Position numbers and translations under genes: made by a program
Notes under the pieces: generated by a model
Databases searched by the model: none
Told to the model about the DNA's origin: nothing
Seen by the model: only the letters and a program-made list of their open reading frames with translations
From: SAR86 cluster bacterium
Lineage (GTDB): Bacteria; Pseudomonadota; Gammaproteobacteria; Magnimaribacterales; D2472
Assembly (NCBI GenBank): GCA_003331545.1
Contig: QOPC01000006.1
Span: 1 to 37,147, forward strand
Length of the DNA: 37,147 nucleotides
Direction of reading: 5' to 3'
In this document: in pieces, positions 19,819 to 31,100 of the stretch
Position numbering within the stretch: position 1 is the stretch's first letter
Layout of the letters: every line of letters starts with the position of its first letter

Positions 19819-21056
19819 TTAAATTTTTCCATTGTTTGATAAATTAAATTCTCATACGATTGAGCTATCTTTTCCCAATCAAAGTTATTTATTATATGTT
19901 TTCTTCCCTCATTTGCTCTAGTTTGATATGTAAAAGGGTCTAATAAAATATTTCTAATTGCGTTCTCAATACTTTTAGAATCTCCTTCAGGAATCAACTC
20001 TGCATAGGTGCTTGTTATTTCAGGAATAGATGCAACATTAGTTGCGATTAATGGAATACTACATGCCATTGCCTCGCCAACTGGAAAACCGAATCCCTCA
20101 TACAATGAGCTTACTATAGCAATATTGCTATGAGCATATTCCATTGCAATTTCTTCCTTTGTTAAATTAGTTTTATAAACAATATTAGCCTCAATATTTA
20201 ATTTTTGTATTAAGCGTTCAGTATGACCGCCTGGCCTTGGCGTTCCAATGACAATTAGTCTTATGGTGGGATAATCTTTTTTGAGCTGAGAGATAGCTTG
20301 CAAAGTAAAGTCTAATCCCTTCAGCGGAACATCAGCACTTGCAGTTGTAATTAGTTGGCCGGGAATTCTTTTAATGTGATTTTTAGGAGAAAATTTTATA
20401 TGGTCAATGCCGTTAGGAATAACAAAAATATTTTCTTTAATAACATTTAAATCTTTTTCAATATCATTTTTAGAATTTAATGAAGGTGTTGAAATGACAT
20501 TTATTTGAGGGGCAACTTTTTTTTGCATTCTTAAAAAAGAAAACCATCGCCATTTTGATAGCTTCTGAATTATTCCCTTCGAAAACTGGATGTCATATTT
20601 ATAATCTTTTGTAATTGGATGATGTACAATTTCTATGACAGGAATATTGTTTTGAACTTGAAGAATTCCATAGCTAAGTGACTGATTGTCAAGGACTATG
20701 TCATAAGGCGAATCTTTGAGTAAAACTTTTAATCTGTTACCAAAAGTTTTTATTTCTGGAAATCCACCCATTAAGGCAGAAAAAAACTCGAACCAATCGT
20801 CTAGAGATTTATTTTTTTTATTTTTAAAGAGGATTAATCTATCCCTAAAAACAAAAGTGCTGAATAAATCCAAACCTGGAGATTTGATTAAATTTACTCC
20901 TGACTCAAGGCTTGGATATGGTGGGCCGGATATAATATCAACTTTATGACCTAAAGCTTGTAAAGCTTTAGATAATTCGTACACAAAAATGCCCTGACCC
21001 CCGCCAAATGGAGCACTTCGATAACTTGATATAGCAATATTTAGTTTATGATTCAA
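19812..21056 (-). CDS. Glycosyltransferase family 4 protein
   Basis: [81 protein letters not shown]. Confidence 0.95.
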   Translation of the reverse strand: MNHKLNIAISSYRSAPFGGGQGIFVYELSKALQALGHKVDIISGPPYPSLESGVNLIKSPGLDLFSTFVFRDRLILFKNKKNKSLDDWFEFFSALMGGFPEIKTFGNRLKVLLKDSPYDIVLDNQSLSYGILQVQNNIPVIEIVHHPITKDYKYDIQFSKGIIQKLSKWRWFSFLRMQKKVAPQINVISTPSLNSKNDIEKDLNVIKENIFVIPNGIDHIKFSPKNHIKRIPGQLITTASADVPLKGLDFTLQAISQLKKDYPTIRLIVIGTPRPGGHTERLIQKLNIEANIVYKTNLTKEEIAMEYAHSNIAIVSSLYEGFGFPVGEAMACSIPLIATNVASIPEITSTYAELIPEGDSKSIENAIRNILLDPFTYQTRANEGRKHIINNFDWEKIAQSYENLIYQTMEKFKC

Positions 21057-21068
21057 TTCAATTGAAGA

Positions 21069-21989
21069 TTAGATCGTGGTAAGCCAGCTTGAATAGTTTT
21101 GATCTTGGCCACAGACTATCTCAGAATATTTTTTTTGCAGAACCTCTGTAATGCATCCAATGGAACCTGAGCCAATTCTTGATTTGTTAACGGTAGTTAT
21201 TGGTGTAATTTCAACTGCAGTTCCAGAATAAAATGCTTCGTCCGCTTCTAACAAATCTTCAAAAGTAAGATTCTTTTCTTCAATCTTATAGTTTAAGTCT
21301 TGGGCAATAGATATAACGCTTTGTCTGGTAATGCCATTTAAACAGTAGTCTGTTTTAGGAGTATATAAACACGAGTCTTTTACAATAAATAGATTTTCGC
21401 CACTGCCTTCGGATATGAAACCATTCTTATCCATTAATATCGCCTCTTCAGCACCCTTAGCAATCGCATCATTGACCGCCATAATTGAATTCACGTATGT
21501 GCCAATAATCTTATTATTTGAATAAAGAGGATTATCGTATTGCTGAAATGGAGACTTAATGACTGAGATGCCATTTCGCTTCGCCTCAGGATTCATATAT
21601 GAGGGCCACTCCCAACATGCAATAGCTACATTGATGGAAAGCGAGCTTTGGGATCTTAAACCCATAGATTCACTTCCAAGAAAAACAATGGGTCTTATAT
21701 ATCCTTCCAAAAGATTATTTTTAGACATTGAATCCTTTTGAGCATTACATAGCTCTTCAATAGAATAAGGGATGCTGATATTGATTTTTGAAGCTGCATC
21801 AAATAATCTTTTAGTATGATCATGCAGTCTAAATATTGCTCCTCCACTGCCAGTTTCATATGCTCTTACTCCTTCAAAAACACCCATCCCATAATGCAAA
21901 GTGTTAGATAGAAGGTGAATATTAGTGTCATCAAATGGTTGAAAATTTCCATTGAGCCAAATAAATTTTGAGTCTGTATTTAGAAACAT
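21069..21989 (-). CDS. ilvE: Branched-chain amino acid aminotransferase
   Basis: FIWLNGNFQPFDDTNIHLLSNTLHYGMGVFEGVRAYET, YIRPIVFLGSESMGL, EAILMDKNGFISEGSGENLFIVKD, DEAFYSGTAVEITPITTVNKSRIGSG. Confidence 0.97.
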   Translation of the reverse strand: MFLNTDSKFIWLNGNFQPFDDTNIHLLSNTLHYGMGVFEGVRAYETGSGGAIFRLHDHTKRLFDAASKINISIPYSIEELCNAQKDSMSKNNLLEGYIRPIVFLGSESMGLRSQSSLSINVAIACWEWPSYMNPEAKRNGISVIKSPFQQYDNPLYSNNKIIGTYVNSIMAVNDAIAKGAEEAILMDKNGFISEGSGENLFIVKDSCLYTPKTDYCLNGITRQSVISIAQDLNYKIEEKNLTFEDLLEADEAFYSGTAVEITPITTVNKSRIGSGSIGCITEVLQKKYSEIVCGQDQNYSSWLTTI

Positions 21990-22055
21990 GTTGTGTATGG
22001 TTTTAAGTGTCAGTTATTATGACAAAACAAGCCATATAATGAAATTAAAATTGTT

Positions 22056-23429
22056 ATGATAGATGAATCTATCTTTAGAGAATATGATATCCGTGGGATC
22101 GTCCCCAGCCAAATTAACGAGCGATCCATAAACGCTATAGCATCTTCAATAGCAAAAAAATGTTCTTATGAAAAAGTAAGTGAATTAGCCATTGGAAGGG
22201 ATGGAAGGCTTTCAGGACAAGATTTATTAAACTCTCTCTCGACAAAATTACAGGCACTCGGATTAAATGTGGTAAATGTAGGTTTAGTAACAAGCCCTCT
22301 CCTATATTTTGCAGCAAAAAAATTATCTTCTAAATCAGGCATCATGATTACAGGTAGCCATAATCCAAAAGATTACAATGGTTTTAAAATCGTAATCAAT
22401 GATTCGCCTGTTTCAGGAGCTGAAATACTCAGCTTACTTTCAAGTGAACCCTTGCAGGTCAATTCTCCCGGAAGAGAAGTTATTAAAAAAGATCTAATGG
22501 ACGAATACGTCGACGAAGTATGCTCGCAGGCAATCAAGAGCTCAAAAAAAATGAAGGTGATTATAGATTGTGGTAATGGTTCTGCAGGAGACATTGCCCC
22601 TAAATTAATTCGTAAACTTGGTCATGAAGTAATAGAACTGTTTTGTGAAATTGACGGAAATTTTCCAAATCATCATCCTGATCCAGGTAATATAGAAAAT
22701 CTTCAAGATCTAATTAAGGCTGTAAAAAATGAATCGGCAGATATTGGAATTGCATTTGATGGAGATGGAGACCGGCTTGGAGTAGTTACTGATTTAGGAG
22801 AAATTATCTGTCCCGATCAACTTATGATGATTTTAAGTAGGGACGTTTTAAAAGACAGCAAAAATAAAAAAATAGTATTTGATGTAAAGTGTACAAATCT
22901 TCTTGCAAAAGTCATCACCGAAGCAGGAGGTAATCCAGTTATGTCGCCTACAGGACATTTTCATATTAAAAATACTCTTCGGGAAAATAATGCTCCACTT
23001 GCTGGAGAAATGAGTGGTCATATTTTCTTTAATGACAAATGGTATGGATTCGATGATGCGCATTACTCAGCTTTTAGATTAATAGAAATCATCAAGGATT
23101 CTCATTCTTCTCTTAGTACGCTTTTTGAAGAACTGCCAAAAGCCTTCTCAACTCCTGAGATAAATATAAATGTAGGTGAGAATAAAAAATTTAAAATAGT
23201 TGAAGAGTTTATTAAAAAAGCTCAATTTGGAATTGGTGAGAAAATTACAATTGATGGATTAAGAGTAAACTTTGATGACGGCTGGGGATTGCTCAGAGCA
23301 TCAAATACTACGCCCAAGTTAGTACTTAGATTTGAAGCAAATTCTCGTGAAAGACTTAATGAAATACAAGATATTTTTCTTGATCAGCTTAAAACAATTG
23401 ATGAAACAATTAACATTAAGCTAAGCTAG
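22056..23429 (+). CDS. algC: Phosphomannomutase/phosphoglucomutase
   Basis: IFREYDIRGIVPSQIN, GIMITGSHNPKDYNGFKIVI (catalytic Ser loop), IAFDGDGDRLGVV (metal loop), GEMSGHIFFNDKWYGFDDAHYSAFRLIEI, RASNTTPKLVLRFEA. Confidence 0.93.
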   Translation: MIDESIFREYDIRGIVPSQINERSINAIASSIAKKCSYEKVSELAIGRDGRLSGQDLLNSLSTKLQALGLNVVNVGLVTSPLLYFAAKKLSSKSGIMITGSHNPKDYNGFKIVINDSPVSGAEILSLLSSEPLQVNSPGREVIKKDLMDEYVDEVCSQAIKSSKKMKVIIDCGNGSAGDIAPKLIRKLGHEVIELFCEIDGNFPNHHPDPGNIENLQDLIKAVKNESADIGIAFDGDGDRLGVVTDLGEIICPDQLMMILSRDVLKDSKNKKIVFDVKCTNLLAKVITEAGGNPVMSPTGHFHIKNTLRENNAPLAGEMSGHIFFNDKWYGFDDAHYSAFRLIEIIKDSHSSLSTLFEELPKAFSTPEININVGENKKFKIVEEFIKKAQFGIGEKITIDGLRVNFDDGWGLLRASNTTPKLVLRFEANSRERLNEIQDIFLDQLKTIDETINIKLS

Positions 23430-23432
23430 GCT

Positions 23433-24005
23433 ATGCCAAAAGATAGAAAACAGATTATTCTTCAAAGCTTGGCTAAACTTTTGGAAGAAAAAGATGCGAC
23501 CAAGGTAACTACATCGGTGCTTGCTTCTGAAAGTGAAATTACTGAAGCTGCCTTGTATAGACACTTTCCTAGTAAGAGGTCAATTTTTTTAGAATTATTT
23601 ACATTCTGCGACCAAACGGTTTTTCAAAAAGTTGGAGAAATCAAAAAAGATGTAAGTATTGAGCCTGCAGAAAAAGTGCGATTAATATTTTTCTTTTTTC
23701 TAATATTTTTAGAAAAAAATAAAGGTTTTGCTAGGATATTGTCTAGAGAGGCATTAGGACCAAATGAGCAAAATGTGATTGATGCAGTCAATCAATTTTA
23801 TGAAAGGTTAGAACTTTCTATTAAACAAATTTTGACTACTGAAAAAGACATGCTTAACCTAACATCTGGTCAAAGTGCTCACTTAATAACATCAATTATA
23901 GAAGGAACTATTTCTAGATTTATAAGGAATAAGTTTAAGGAAATTCCAAGCAATTATATTGAAAATTACTGGGCCTTCATTACTAGAAGTATATTTAAAA
24001 CCTAA
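23433..24005 (+). CDS. slmA: TetR-fold nucleoid occlusion factor SlmA
   Basis: RKQIILQSLAKLLEEKDATKVTTSVLASESEITEAALYRHFPSKRSIFLEL matches the SlmA N-terminal DNA-binding domain pattern; FARILSREALGPNEQNVIDAVNQFYERLELSIKQIL; located next to algC. Confidence 0.83.
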   Translation: MPKDRKQIILQSLAKLLEEKDATKVTTSVLASESEITEAALYRHFPSKRSIFLELFTFCDQTVFQKVGEIKKDVSIEPAEKVRLIFFFFLIFLEKNKGFARILSREALGPNEQNVIDAVNQFYERLELSIKQILTTEKDMLNLTSGQSAHLITSIIEGTISRFIRNKFKEIPSNYIENYWAFITRSIFKT

Positions 24006-26443
24006 ACATCTTCATCTAAGAAAAGCTCGAAATAAGAATTTTCACTTTTTTCAGAAGTCGGTTTTCCAGATTCTCGATCAACTCTCACATAAGAAATTCC
24101 TTTTGGCGCCTTCCAGCTATCTTCTGGTAAATCGACTAGGGCAGTTTTCATAAAATCAACCCAGACTGGCAATGCAATGCTTGAGCCAAACTCGTTATCT
24201 CCTAGAGAGGAAAAATCATCAGTTCCAATCCAAACAGTTGATACTAAATTATTATGAAAGCCAGAAAACCAAGTACTGATTGCATCATTAGTTGTACCGG
24301 TTTTGCCAGCAATATCGTTACGATTTAAAATCTTCACCCTTTTTGCGTTACTTCCTCTTGAAAGTGCCTCACGAAGAATATCTTTAGTGATAAAGCTAAT
24401 TCTAGGATCAATTGGTTTCAAAGTTTTTTCTAATGGCGACAAAAGACGAAAAGGTTCTAATTCTTCAGCAAGTTGAGTTTTAAACCATGGAAAAGCTTCA
24501 ATTGATTTTTTATTTTTATTCGCTTCATCTTTAAGCGGATGTTTAAAAATTATTTTTCCGTCTCTATCAACAATTTTTTCGATATAAAATGGGTCTTTTG
24601 GATTTTCAGAATTCACTAAAATAGCATATGCTCTAGCCATTTCAGCGGGAGAAAAACTAGAGGATCCCAATGCTAGTGAGAGATCTGGAGCTAATCTTGA
24701 TTTAGAAAATCCAAACTTAGATAAAAAATCATGACTTAGCGTAATTCCCATTTCTCTAAGTAACTTGATAGAAACTAAATTAACTGATTGAACCAAAGCC
24801 TCTCTGAGTCTAATAGGGCCATAAAACTTACCAGTATAATTTTCAGGACGCCAACTGCTTTCTAAGTTTGAATCTTCAAAAATAATTGGTGCATCATTAA
24901 TTTTATCTGAAGCTTTATAGCCATTTGCGAATGCTGAGGTATAGATAAATGGTTTAAAACTGGATCCAGCTTGAGGGAAAGATTGCTTAACTCTGTCGAA
25001 ATTACTCTTTGAAAAGTTTAATCCTCCCATATAAGCTTTTACTGCCCCATTATTTGGATTAAGAGATATAAATGCAGCTTCAGCCTCTGGTACTTGATCA
25101 AGATAATTCTGACCATCAATTTCAGTTAAATTAATCAAATCCCCTGAGCGAAGGATGTCATAAAAGTTGGAGGGCGTCGGTCCAAGCTTGTTAATATCAA
25201 TTTTACGTCTTGCCCATTTATATTCATCCCTCCAAAGCAAACTCTCGAGTTTAAATGAGCTGCTTAAGTAAATAATTCTCTCAGGTTTAACATCAATTAC
25301 TATTCCCCCAGTATGAATGCCTATGCTTTGCAGTTCCTCAAAACAATCTCTAATTATTGAGATAAATAATTGATTCATGCCTAGTTCATCTTGAATACCA
25401 GATTCTTCATATAAAATATCTGTATTGTTGTCTTTTAATTCATTAAAAAATATCTCAGGTATTCTGTTCAATACACTTATTGGCTCCCGCCAGCCATGCC
25501 TTTTGTCATATTCGTATAGATTTTTGTAAATACTATTAAGGGCTGCTTGCTGCAATTTAGAATCAAGAGTTGTAAATACTGACAACCCATCTTTATATAC
25601 AGATAATCCATATCTCTCTATCATTGCTTGTCGGGTAATTTCAGCAATAAAACGGCCATCTAAAAGAAAATTTACTTCAAGCTGACTGACAGTAATCGGT
25701 TCATCTTTGGCAATCAAGTACTGGGCTCTGCCTATATAGCCAAGCTTATACATTCTCTGTAAAATCCAATTTCGTCGAATAATAGATCTGTCTGGAGATC
25801 TTATTGGATTAATTCTTGAGGGGAGTTGTGCTGAAGATGCTATTAAGGCAGATTCAGCAAGGGTTAACTCGTTTATAGATTTAGAAAAATATTTATTTGC
25901 AGCAGCTTCAACGCCGTATGAGCGATTGCCTAAAAAAATGGTATTTAGATATAGGGAAAAAATTTCTTCTTTGCTGGCAGAGCTTTCAAGCTCAAAAGCC
26001 AAATAAATTTCTTTTATCTTTCGAATAATTTTCTGCTCACGTGATAACAAGTACCCTCTGACAACTTGCATTGTAATTGTGCCGCCTCCACTAACAATTT
26101 GACCTGATCTAACCATTTGATAAAAGGCTCGCATAAGAGATGGAATTCTAATCCCATTATGCTCAAAGAATTGATCGTCTTCTGCCGCTAAAAAAGCATT
26201 TTTAAGATTTTGGGGAATTTCTTCATATTCAATCGTCCGTCTTTTTTGATCACCAAACTCTCCAATCAGTACTCCATCTGAAGTAAAAATTTTTAAAGGG
26301 ATTTGCAATGCATCTTCATCAACTAAATTGATTTCTGGGAGGCTTGGTTTTAGGAGAAAATAACCTCCAGTAATGGTTAGAATAAAAATGAGAGTACTCA
26401 TTAGCAAGGCTTTGAATAGCCAATTTGTAAACTTTATTAGCAT
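24002..26443 (-). CDS. mrcA: Penicillin-binding protein 1A (transglycosylase/transpeptidase)
   Basis: Glycosyltransferase motifs AAEDDQFFEHNGI and GGGTITMQVVRGYLLSREQKIIRKIKEIYLAFELE; transpeptidase motifs GSSFKPFIYTSAF, SVNLVSIK and AGKTGTTND. Confidence 0.96.
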   Translation of the reverse strand: MLIKFTNWLFKALLMSTLIFILTITGGYFLLKPSLPEINLVDEDALQIPLKIFTSDGVLIGEFGDQKRRTIEYEEIPQNLKNAFLAAEDDQFFEHNGIRIPSLMRAFYQMVRSGQIVSGGGTITMQVVRGYLLSREQKIIRKIKEIYLAFELESSASKEEIFSLYLNTIFLGNRSYGVEAAANKYFSKSINELTLAESALIASSAQLPSRINPIRSPDRSIIRRNWILQRMYKLGYIGRAQYLIAKDEPITVSQLEVNFLLDGRFIAEITRQAMIERYGLSVYKDGLSVFTTLDSKLQQAALNSIYKNLYEYDKRHGWREPISVLNRIPEIFFNELKDNNTDILYEESGIQDELGMNQLFISIIRDCFEELQSIGIHTGGIVIDVKPERIIYLSSSFKLESLLWRDEYKWARRKIDINKLGPTPSNFYDILRSGDLINLTEIDGQNYLDQVPEAEAAFISLNPNNGAVKAYMGGLNFSKSNFDRVKQSFPQAGSSFKPFIYTSAFANGYKASDKINDAPIIFEDSNLESSWRPENYTGKFYGPIRLREALVQSVNLVSIKLLREMGITLSHDFLSKFGFSKSRLAPDLSLALGSSSFSPAEMARAYAILVNSENPKDPFYIEKIVDRDGKIIFKHPLKDEANKNKKSIEAFPWFKTQLAEELEPFRLLSPLEKTLKPIDPRISFITKDILREALSRGSNAKRVKILNRNDIAGKTGTTNDAISTWFSGFHNNLVSTVWIGTDDFSSLGDNEFGSSIALPVWVDFMKTALVDLPEDSWKAPKGISYVRVDRESGKPTSEKSENSYFELFLDEDV

Positions 26444-26552
26444 GCCTAATTAATTATAATTTCTTTAAACTTTAATCTCATATATATTTTGATGCATTAA
26501 TAAGAATTATTTTACTCCTATAAATGATAGAATCTGCAATCTTAAACTAAGT

Positions 26553-27062
26553 ATGAATATTTTTATTGTCGGCCCAATGGGCTCTGGAAAAACCACTGTT
26601 GGAAAAATTGTGGCTAATGAGCTATTTCTTGATTTTCACGATACTGATACAAAAATTGAAGATGCTACTGGGGTAACTATAGATTGGATTTTCGATATTG
26701 AAGGAGAAGAAGGTTTCAGGAAGAGAGAAAATGCAACATTAAAAGAAATGGTTGCTTTAAATTCAATTGTGCTTGCAACAGGTGGTGGCATAGTAATAGA
26801 AGATGAAAATAGAGAACTCCTTGCATCCAGGGGAACTGTCTTCTATCTTCACACTCCATTAAATACTCAAGTTGAAAGAACTGCAAAAGATAAAGATCGA
26901 CCCTTATTAAAAGATCAAGATCCAGAAAAAGTTCTTGCTGATCTTCAAAAATCACGACAATCCTTATATGAGGAAGTCGCCGATCACATAATTAATACAG
27001 AAAATAAAAGTGGTTCTGAGGTTGCTAATGAAATTGTAAAGTTAGTTAAAAACTATGGCTAA
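26553..27062 (+). CDS. aroK: Shikimate kinase
   Basis: IFIVGPMGSGKTTVGKIVANELFLDFHDTDTKIEDATGVTIDWIFDIEGEEGFRKRE, VLATGGGIVI, DRPLLKD. Confidence 0.97.
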   Translation: MNIFIVGPMGSGKTTVGKIVANELFLDFHDTDTKIEDATGVTIDWIFDIEGEEGFRKRENATLKEMVALNSIVLATGGGIVIEDENRELLASRGTVFYLHTPLNTQVERTAKDKDRPLLKDQDPEKVLADLQKSRQSLYEEVADHIINTENKSGSEVANEIVKLVKNYG

Positions 27063-28125
27063 AGAATTATTTGCTGGTCAAAAACAAGATAGATACAAAA
27101 TCATAATTGGCCGAGATGCCATCTCTAAAAAAAATCTAGCCTTGCTCCTTAAGCAACACAAAAAAGTTCTTATCATTTCTGATAATGGCATCCCGGCAAA
27201 CATTATCAAAAAAGTAACTTCTATTTGCAAAACATCCTCTAAGATCTATAGCATTCTTTTAACAAAAGGAGAGAAAGCAAAATCTTTAGAAAATTTTCAA
27301 AAAATTCTGAACTTTTTGGCACAAAATAATTTTGATAGGTCCGACGCAATCGTCGCCTTGGGTGGTGGGGTAATAGGAGATATTTCTGGTTTCGCAGCAA
27401 GCTGTTATCTAAGAGGCATCCAGTTTATTCAAGTACCCACAACCCTTTTAGCTCAAGTGGACTCATCCGTGGGTGGAAAGACTGCAATCAATATTTCAGC
27501 AGGCAAGAATCTTGTGGGAGCTTTTTATAATCCTAAGGGAGTAATAATAGATACCATGGTTTTGGATTCGCTTCCAAAAAGGGAATTTAAAGCCGGCCTT
27601 GCCGAAGTACTTAAATATGCTTTTATTCAAAATAGATATCTCTTTTCTTTACTAAAAAGAAATTGCAAAAAAATTATGTCTATGGATAAAAAAATTATTG
27701 AGGAAATAATATTTGAGTCAATTAAAACTAAAGCAAAAATTGTTACAAAAGATGAAAAAGAGAATGGAATACGTGCAATTTTAAATTTTGGTCATACCTT
27801 TGGCCATGCAATAGAGGCGGAAGGCAAATATCAAAAAATACTCCATGGAGAGGCTGTTGCCAAAGGTATGCTTATTGCTGCTAGAATTTCATATTTGGAG
27901 AACTTGATATCAAAAAAAGATTTGATAGATGTTCAGTCGCTGCTGGAGGCATACGAATTTGATCTCTCTATCGATCAATATAAATATAAGAGTTTAAAAC
28001 CTTATATATTAAGAGATAAAAAGATTAAAGGTGGTCAATTAAATTTGGTGCTCCTGAATAAGATATCTAACGCGATAGTGACTGACAGATTTAATCCAGC
28101 TAATCTCTCAAAAAGCCTCAAATAA
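27055..28125 (+). CDS. aroB: 3-dehydroquinate synthase
   Basis: DAIVALGGGVIGDISGFAASCYLRGIQFIQVPTTLLAQVDSSVGGKTAINISAGKNLVGAFYNPKGVIID; LNFGHTFGHAIE; 8-nt overlap with aroK. Confidence 0.98.
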   Translation: MAKELFAGQKQDRYKIIIGRDAISKKNLALLLKQHKKVLIISDNGIPANIIKKVTSICKTSSKIYSILLTKGEKAKSLENFQKILNFLAQNNFDRSDAIVALGGGVIGDISGFAASCYLRGIQFIQVPTTLLAQVDSSVGGKTAINISAGKNLVGAFYNPKGVIIDTMVLDSLPKREFKAGLAEVLKYAFIQNRYLFSLLKRNCKKIMSMDKKIIEEIIFESIKTKAKIVTKDEKENGIRAILNFGHTFGHAIEAEGKYQKILHGEAVAKGMLIAARISYLENLISKKDLIDVQSLLEAYEFDLSIDQYKYKSLKPYILRDKKIKGGQLNLVLLNKISNAIVTDRFNPANLSKSLK

Positions 28126-28126
28126 G

Positions 28127-31100
28127 TTATGCAGCGTTAGCTGTTGTTGCCTTTAAAAGATCCTGAATATTTAATGCTGTTGGCGAGACTAACCAAAAAG
28201 AAGGAGCATATCTATCGAATTCGTCCAATATTAATTTAGCTCTTTCGCTGTTAGTTTCTTTGATGTGTCTGGCAATTATTTGTTTTAAAAACTTTCTGTG
28301 TGATTCCATTTCTTCGCTAACAATCCTATCTAGATTAACTAAGCTGCGATTGCATTGATCAAAAAATCTTCTTTTCGTATCTAGAACGTATGCAAAACCA
28401 CCTGTCATTCCAGCTCCAAAGTTAGAACCTACGTTTCCTAAAACTGTTACATGACCACCGGTCATGTATTCACAACAATGATCACCAGCTCCTTCAATTA
28501 CTGCGGATGCCCCAGAGTTTCGAACAGCAAATCTTTCGCCAACGCAGCCGCCGATATAAAGCTCTCCTCCAGTGGCTCCATATAGTGCTGTATTTCCTGC
28601 TAAAACACTTGGAGAATCTTGGGATGCATATTCTGCGGTGCTAGCAATAACTATTTTTCCTCCATTCATCCCTTTGCCAACATAATCATTGGCATCACCT
28701 TCTAATGTGAGATTTAATCCAGCTGCATTCCATGCTCCAAAACTTTGCCCGGCTGATCCAACAAAATTTAGATCTTGTTTTTGTTTTACTCCTTTTTCAC
28801 CATGCAAAGATGCTATCAGGCCAGAAACTTGAGCGCCAACAGATCTATCGCAGTTGGAAATATTATAGGTAAATTCAGCTTTATATGAGCCTGATACTGA
28901 TGACTTGAGATCTTGAAGAATCCTTCTATTTAGATTGGCTTTATCCCAAGGATCATTTGATTGAGTGTTGCAAAAATGTGGAGCATTAGATTTTTTATCA
29001 GTGTAAAGGATAGGTGATAAATCAATATTTTTAGTGGCAGGACTTATTTGAGTAATGTCATTTAAGTAATGAGTCTGTCCGATAATTGACTCTAAATCTG
29101 GAACACCAAGTTTTAAAAGTATCTCTTGAACCTCATTTGCAATGAATGTGAAGTAATTGATCACCCTCTCTTTTTCACCAACATAATGATGATCAATGAT
29201 GTCTCTTCTCTGCGTAGCAACGCCAGTAGCACAATTATTTAAATGGCATATTCTTAAATATTTGCACCCCATGGCAATCATTGGACCAGTTCCAAAACCA
29301 AATGACTCTGCACCAAGTATCGCTGCTTTTACAACATCCAAGCCAGTTTTTAGTCCTCCATCAGCCTGCAATCTCACTTTATGCCTTAAATTACTAGCTC
29401 TAAGTGCTTGATGAGCTTCTGATAATCCTAATTCCCAAGGAGATCCTGCATATCTGATTGATGAAAGTGGGCTTGCTCCTGTTCCACCATCATGGCCAGA
29501 TATTGTTATAAGATCTGCATAAGCTTTTGCAACTCCAGCTGCTATGGTTCCAACGCCTGGCTCTGATACCAGCTTCACCGAAACCAAAGCTTTGGAATTA
29601 ACTTGCTTAAGATCAAAAATAAGCTGTGCTAGATCTTCAATGGAATATATATCATGATGAGGCGGCGGTGAGATTAGAGTTATGCCGGGCGTTGAGTATC
29701 TTAGCTTTGCGATTAATGGATTAACCTTGCCTCCAGGCAGTTGTCCGCCCTCTCCAGGCTTTGCTCCTTGAGCAATTTTGATTTGTAAAACTTCTGCATT
29801 AACCAGATATTCTGGAGTAACACCAAAACGGCCAGACGCAACTTGTTTAATTTTTGACATCTTGGATGTGCCATACCTTTCTTTCGCTTCTCCACCCTCT
29901 CCTGAATTAGATCTCGCACCCATGCTGTTCATTGCCTCAGCTAGCGTTTCATGAGCATCTGGTGATAAAGCACCAAGGCTCATTCCGGCTGAATCAAATT
30001 TCTTTAGTAATTGATCAATTTTGATGGGTTTAACTTTTTTAGCTTTTTTTGGATATTTAACCTCTAAAAGATCTCTTAACATTGCAGGTGGTCGATGATT
30101 TACTAGATCTGCATATTCCTGATAGGCAACTTTTGAGCCAGTTTTTACAGCTTCTTGCAGTTTCTTCACAACCTCGGGATTGTATGCATGATATTCTCCT
30201 CCATGAACAAACTTTAGTAATCCCCCGAGCCCGATCTCGCTAACATTTGAGTTAGCATATTTGTCCAAAGCGCGCATTTCACTATCTAGATCCTCAAATG
30301 TCTTGCCGCCCACTCTGCTGACTGTATTTGTAAATGATAGGTTCACAATATCTGAACTCAAACCAACAATCTCATGCAATTGTGAGCCTCGGTAACTGGA
30401 GATTGTTGAAATACCTATTTTGGAAATTATTTTTAACAACCCTTTGTTAATGCCTTTTCTGTATTTGGCACAATTTGCAGTTGGGCTACCTTTTAGCTCT
30501 TTTCGAGATGTTAGGTCTAAAATAGTTTGAAATGCGAGCCATGGATAGACCGCCGTGGCACCGAAACTTAACAAGCATGCAATTTGATGGGTATCTCTTG
30601 CCGTAGCTGAGCTAATAATTAAGTTTGCATTTGAGCGTAAGCCCAGCCTTATTAACTCTTGATGAATGCATCCAACAGCCAACAAGCCATTAATGGATAG
30701 TTTATTGTTTTCAGGTAAATTCTCATTTAGATGAATAATCACCTCTCCTTTTTGAACTGCGGATACAACCTTTAAAGTTAGTGCATTCAGAGCATCCTTT
30801 AAGTTCGATTTTGGGGAATAATCGAGATCAAAAGTTTTTGTAGAAAAGTGTGTATTTTTAAGAAGTGTAGAAAGTTTTTTATGAGATAAAACTGGAGATG
30901 TGCTGACAATTCTTTTTGCATGTTCTTTGGTTTCTTCAAAAATATTTAACTCAGGGCCAAAACAAGCCTCCAAAGACATAACGCTTGTTTCCCTTAATGA
31001 ATCAATGGGTGGATTAGTTACTTGAGCAAACTGTTGCCTAAAATAATCATAGATTGATCTGGGCATTGAACTCAACATTGCAAGGGCAGTATCGTCTCCC

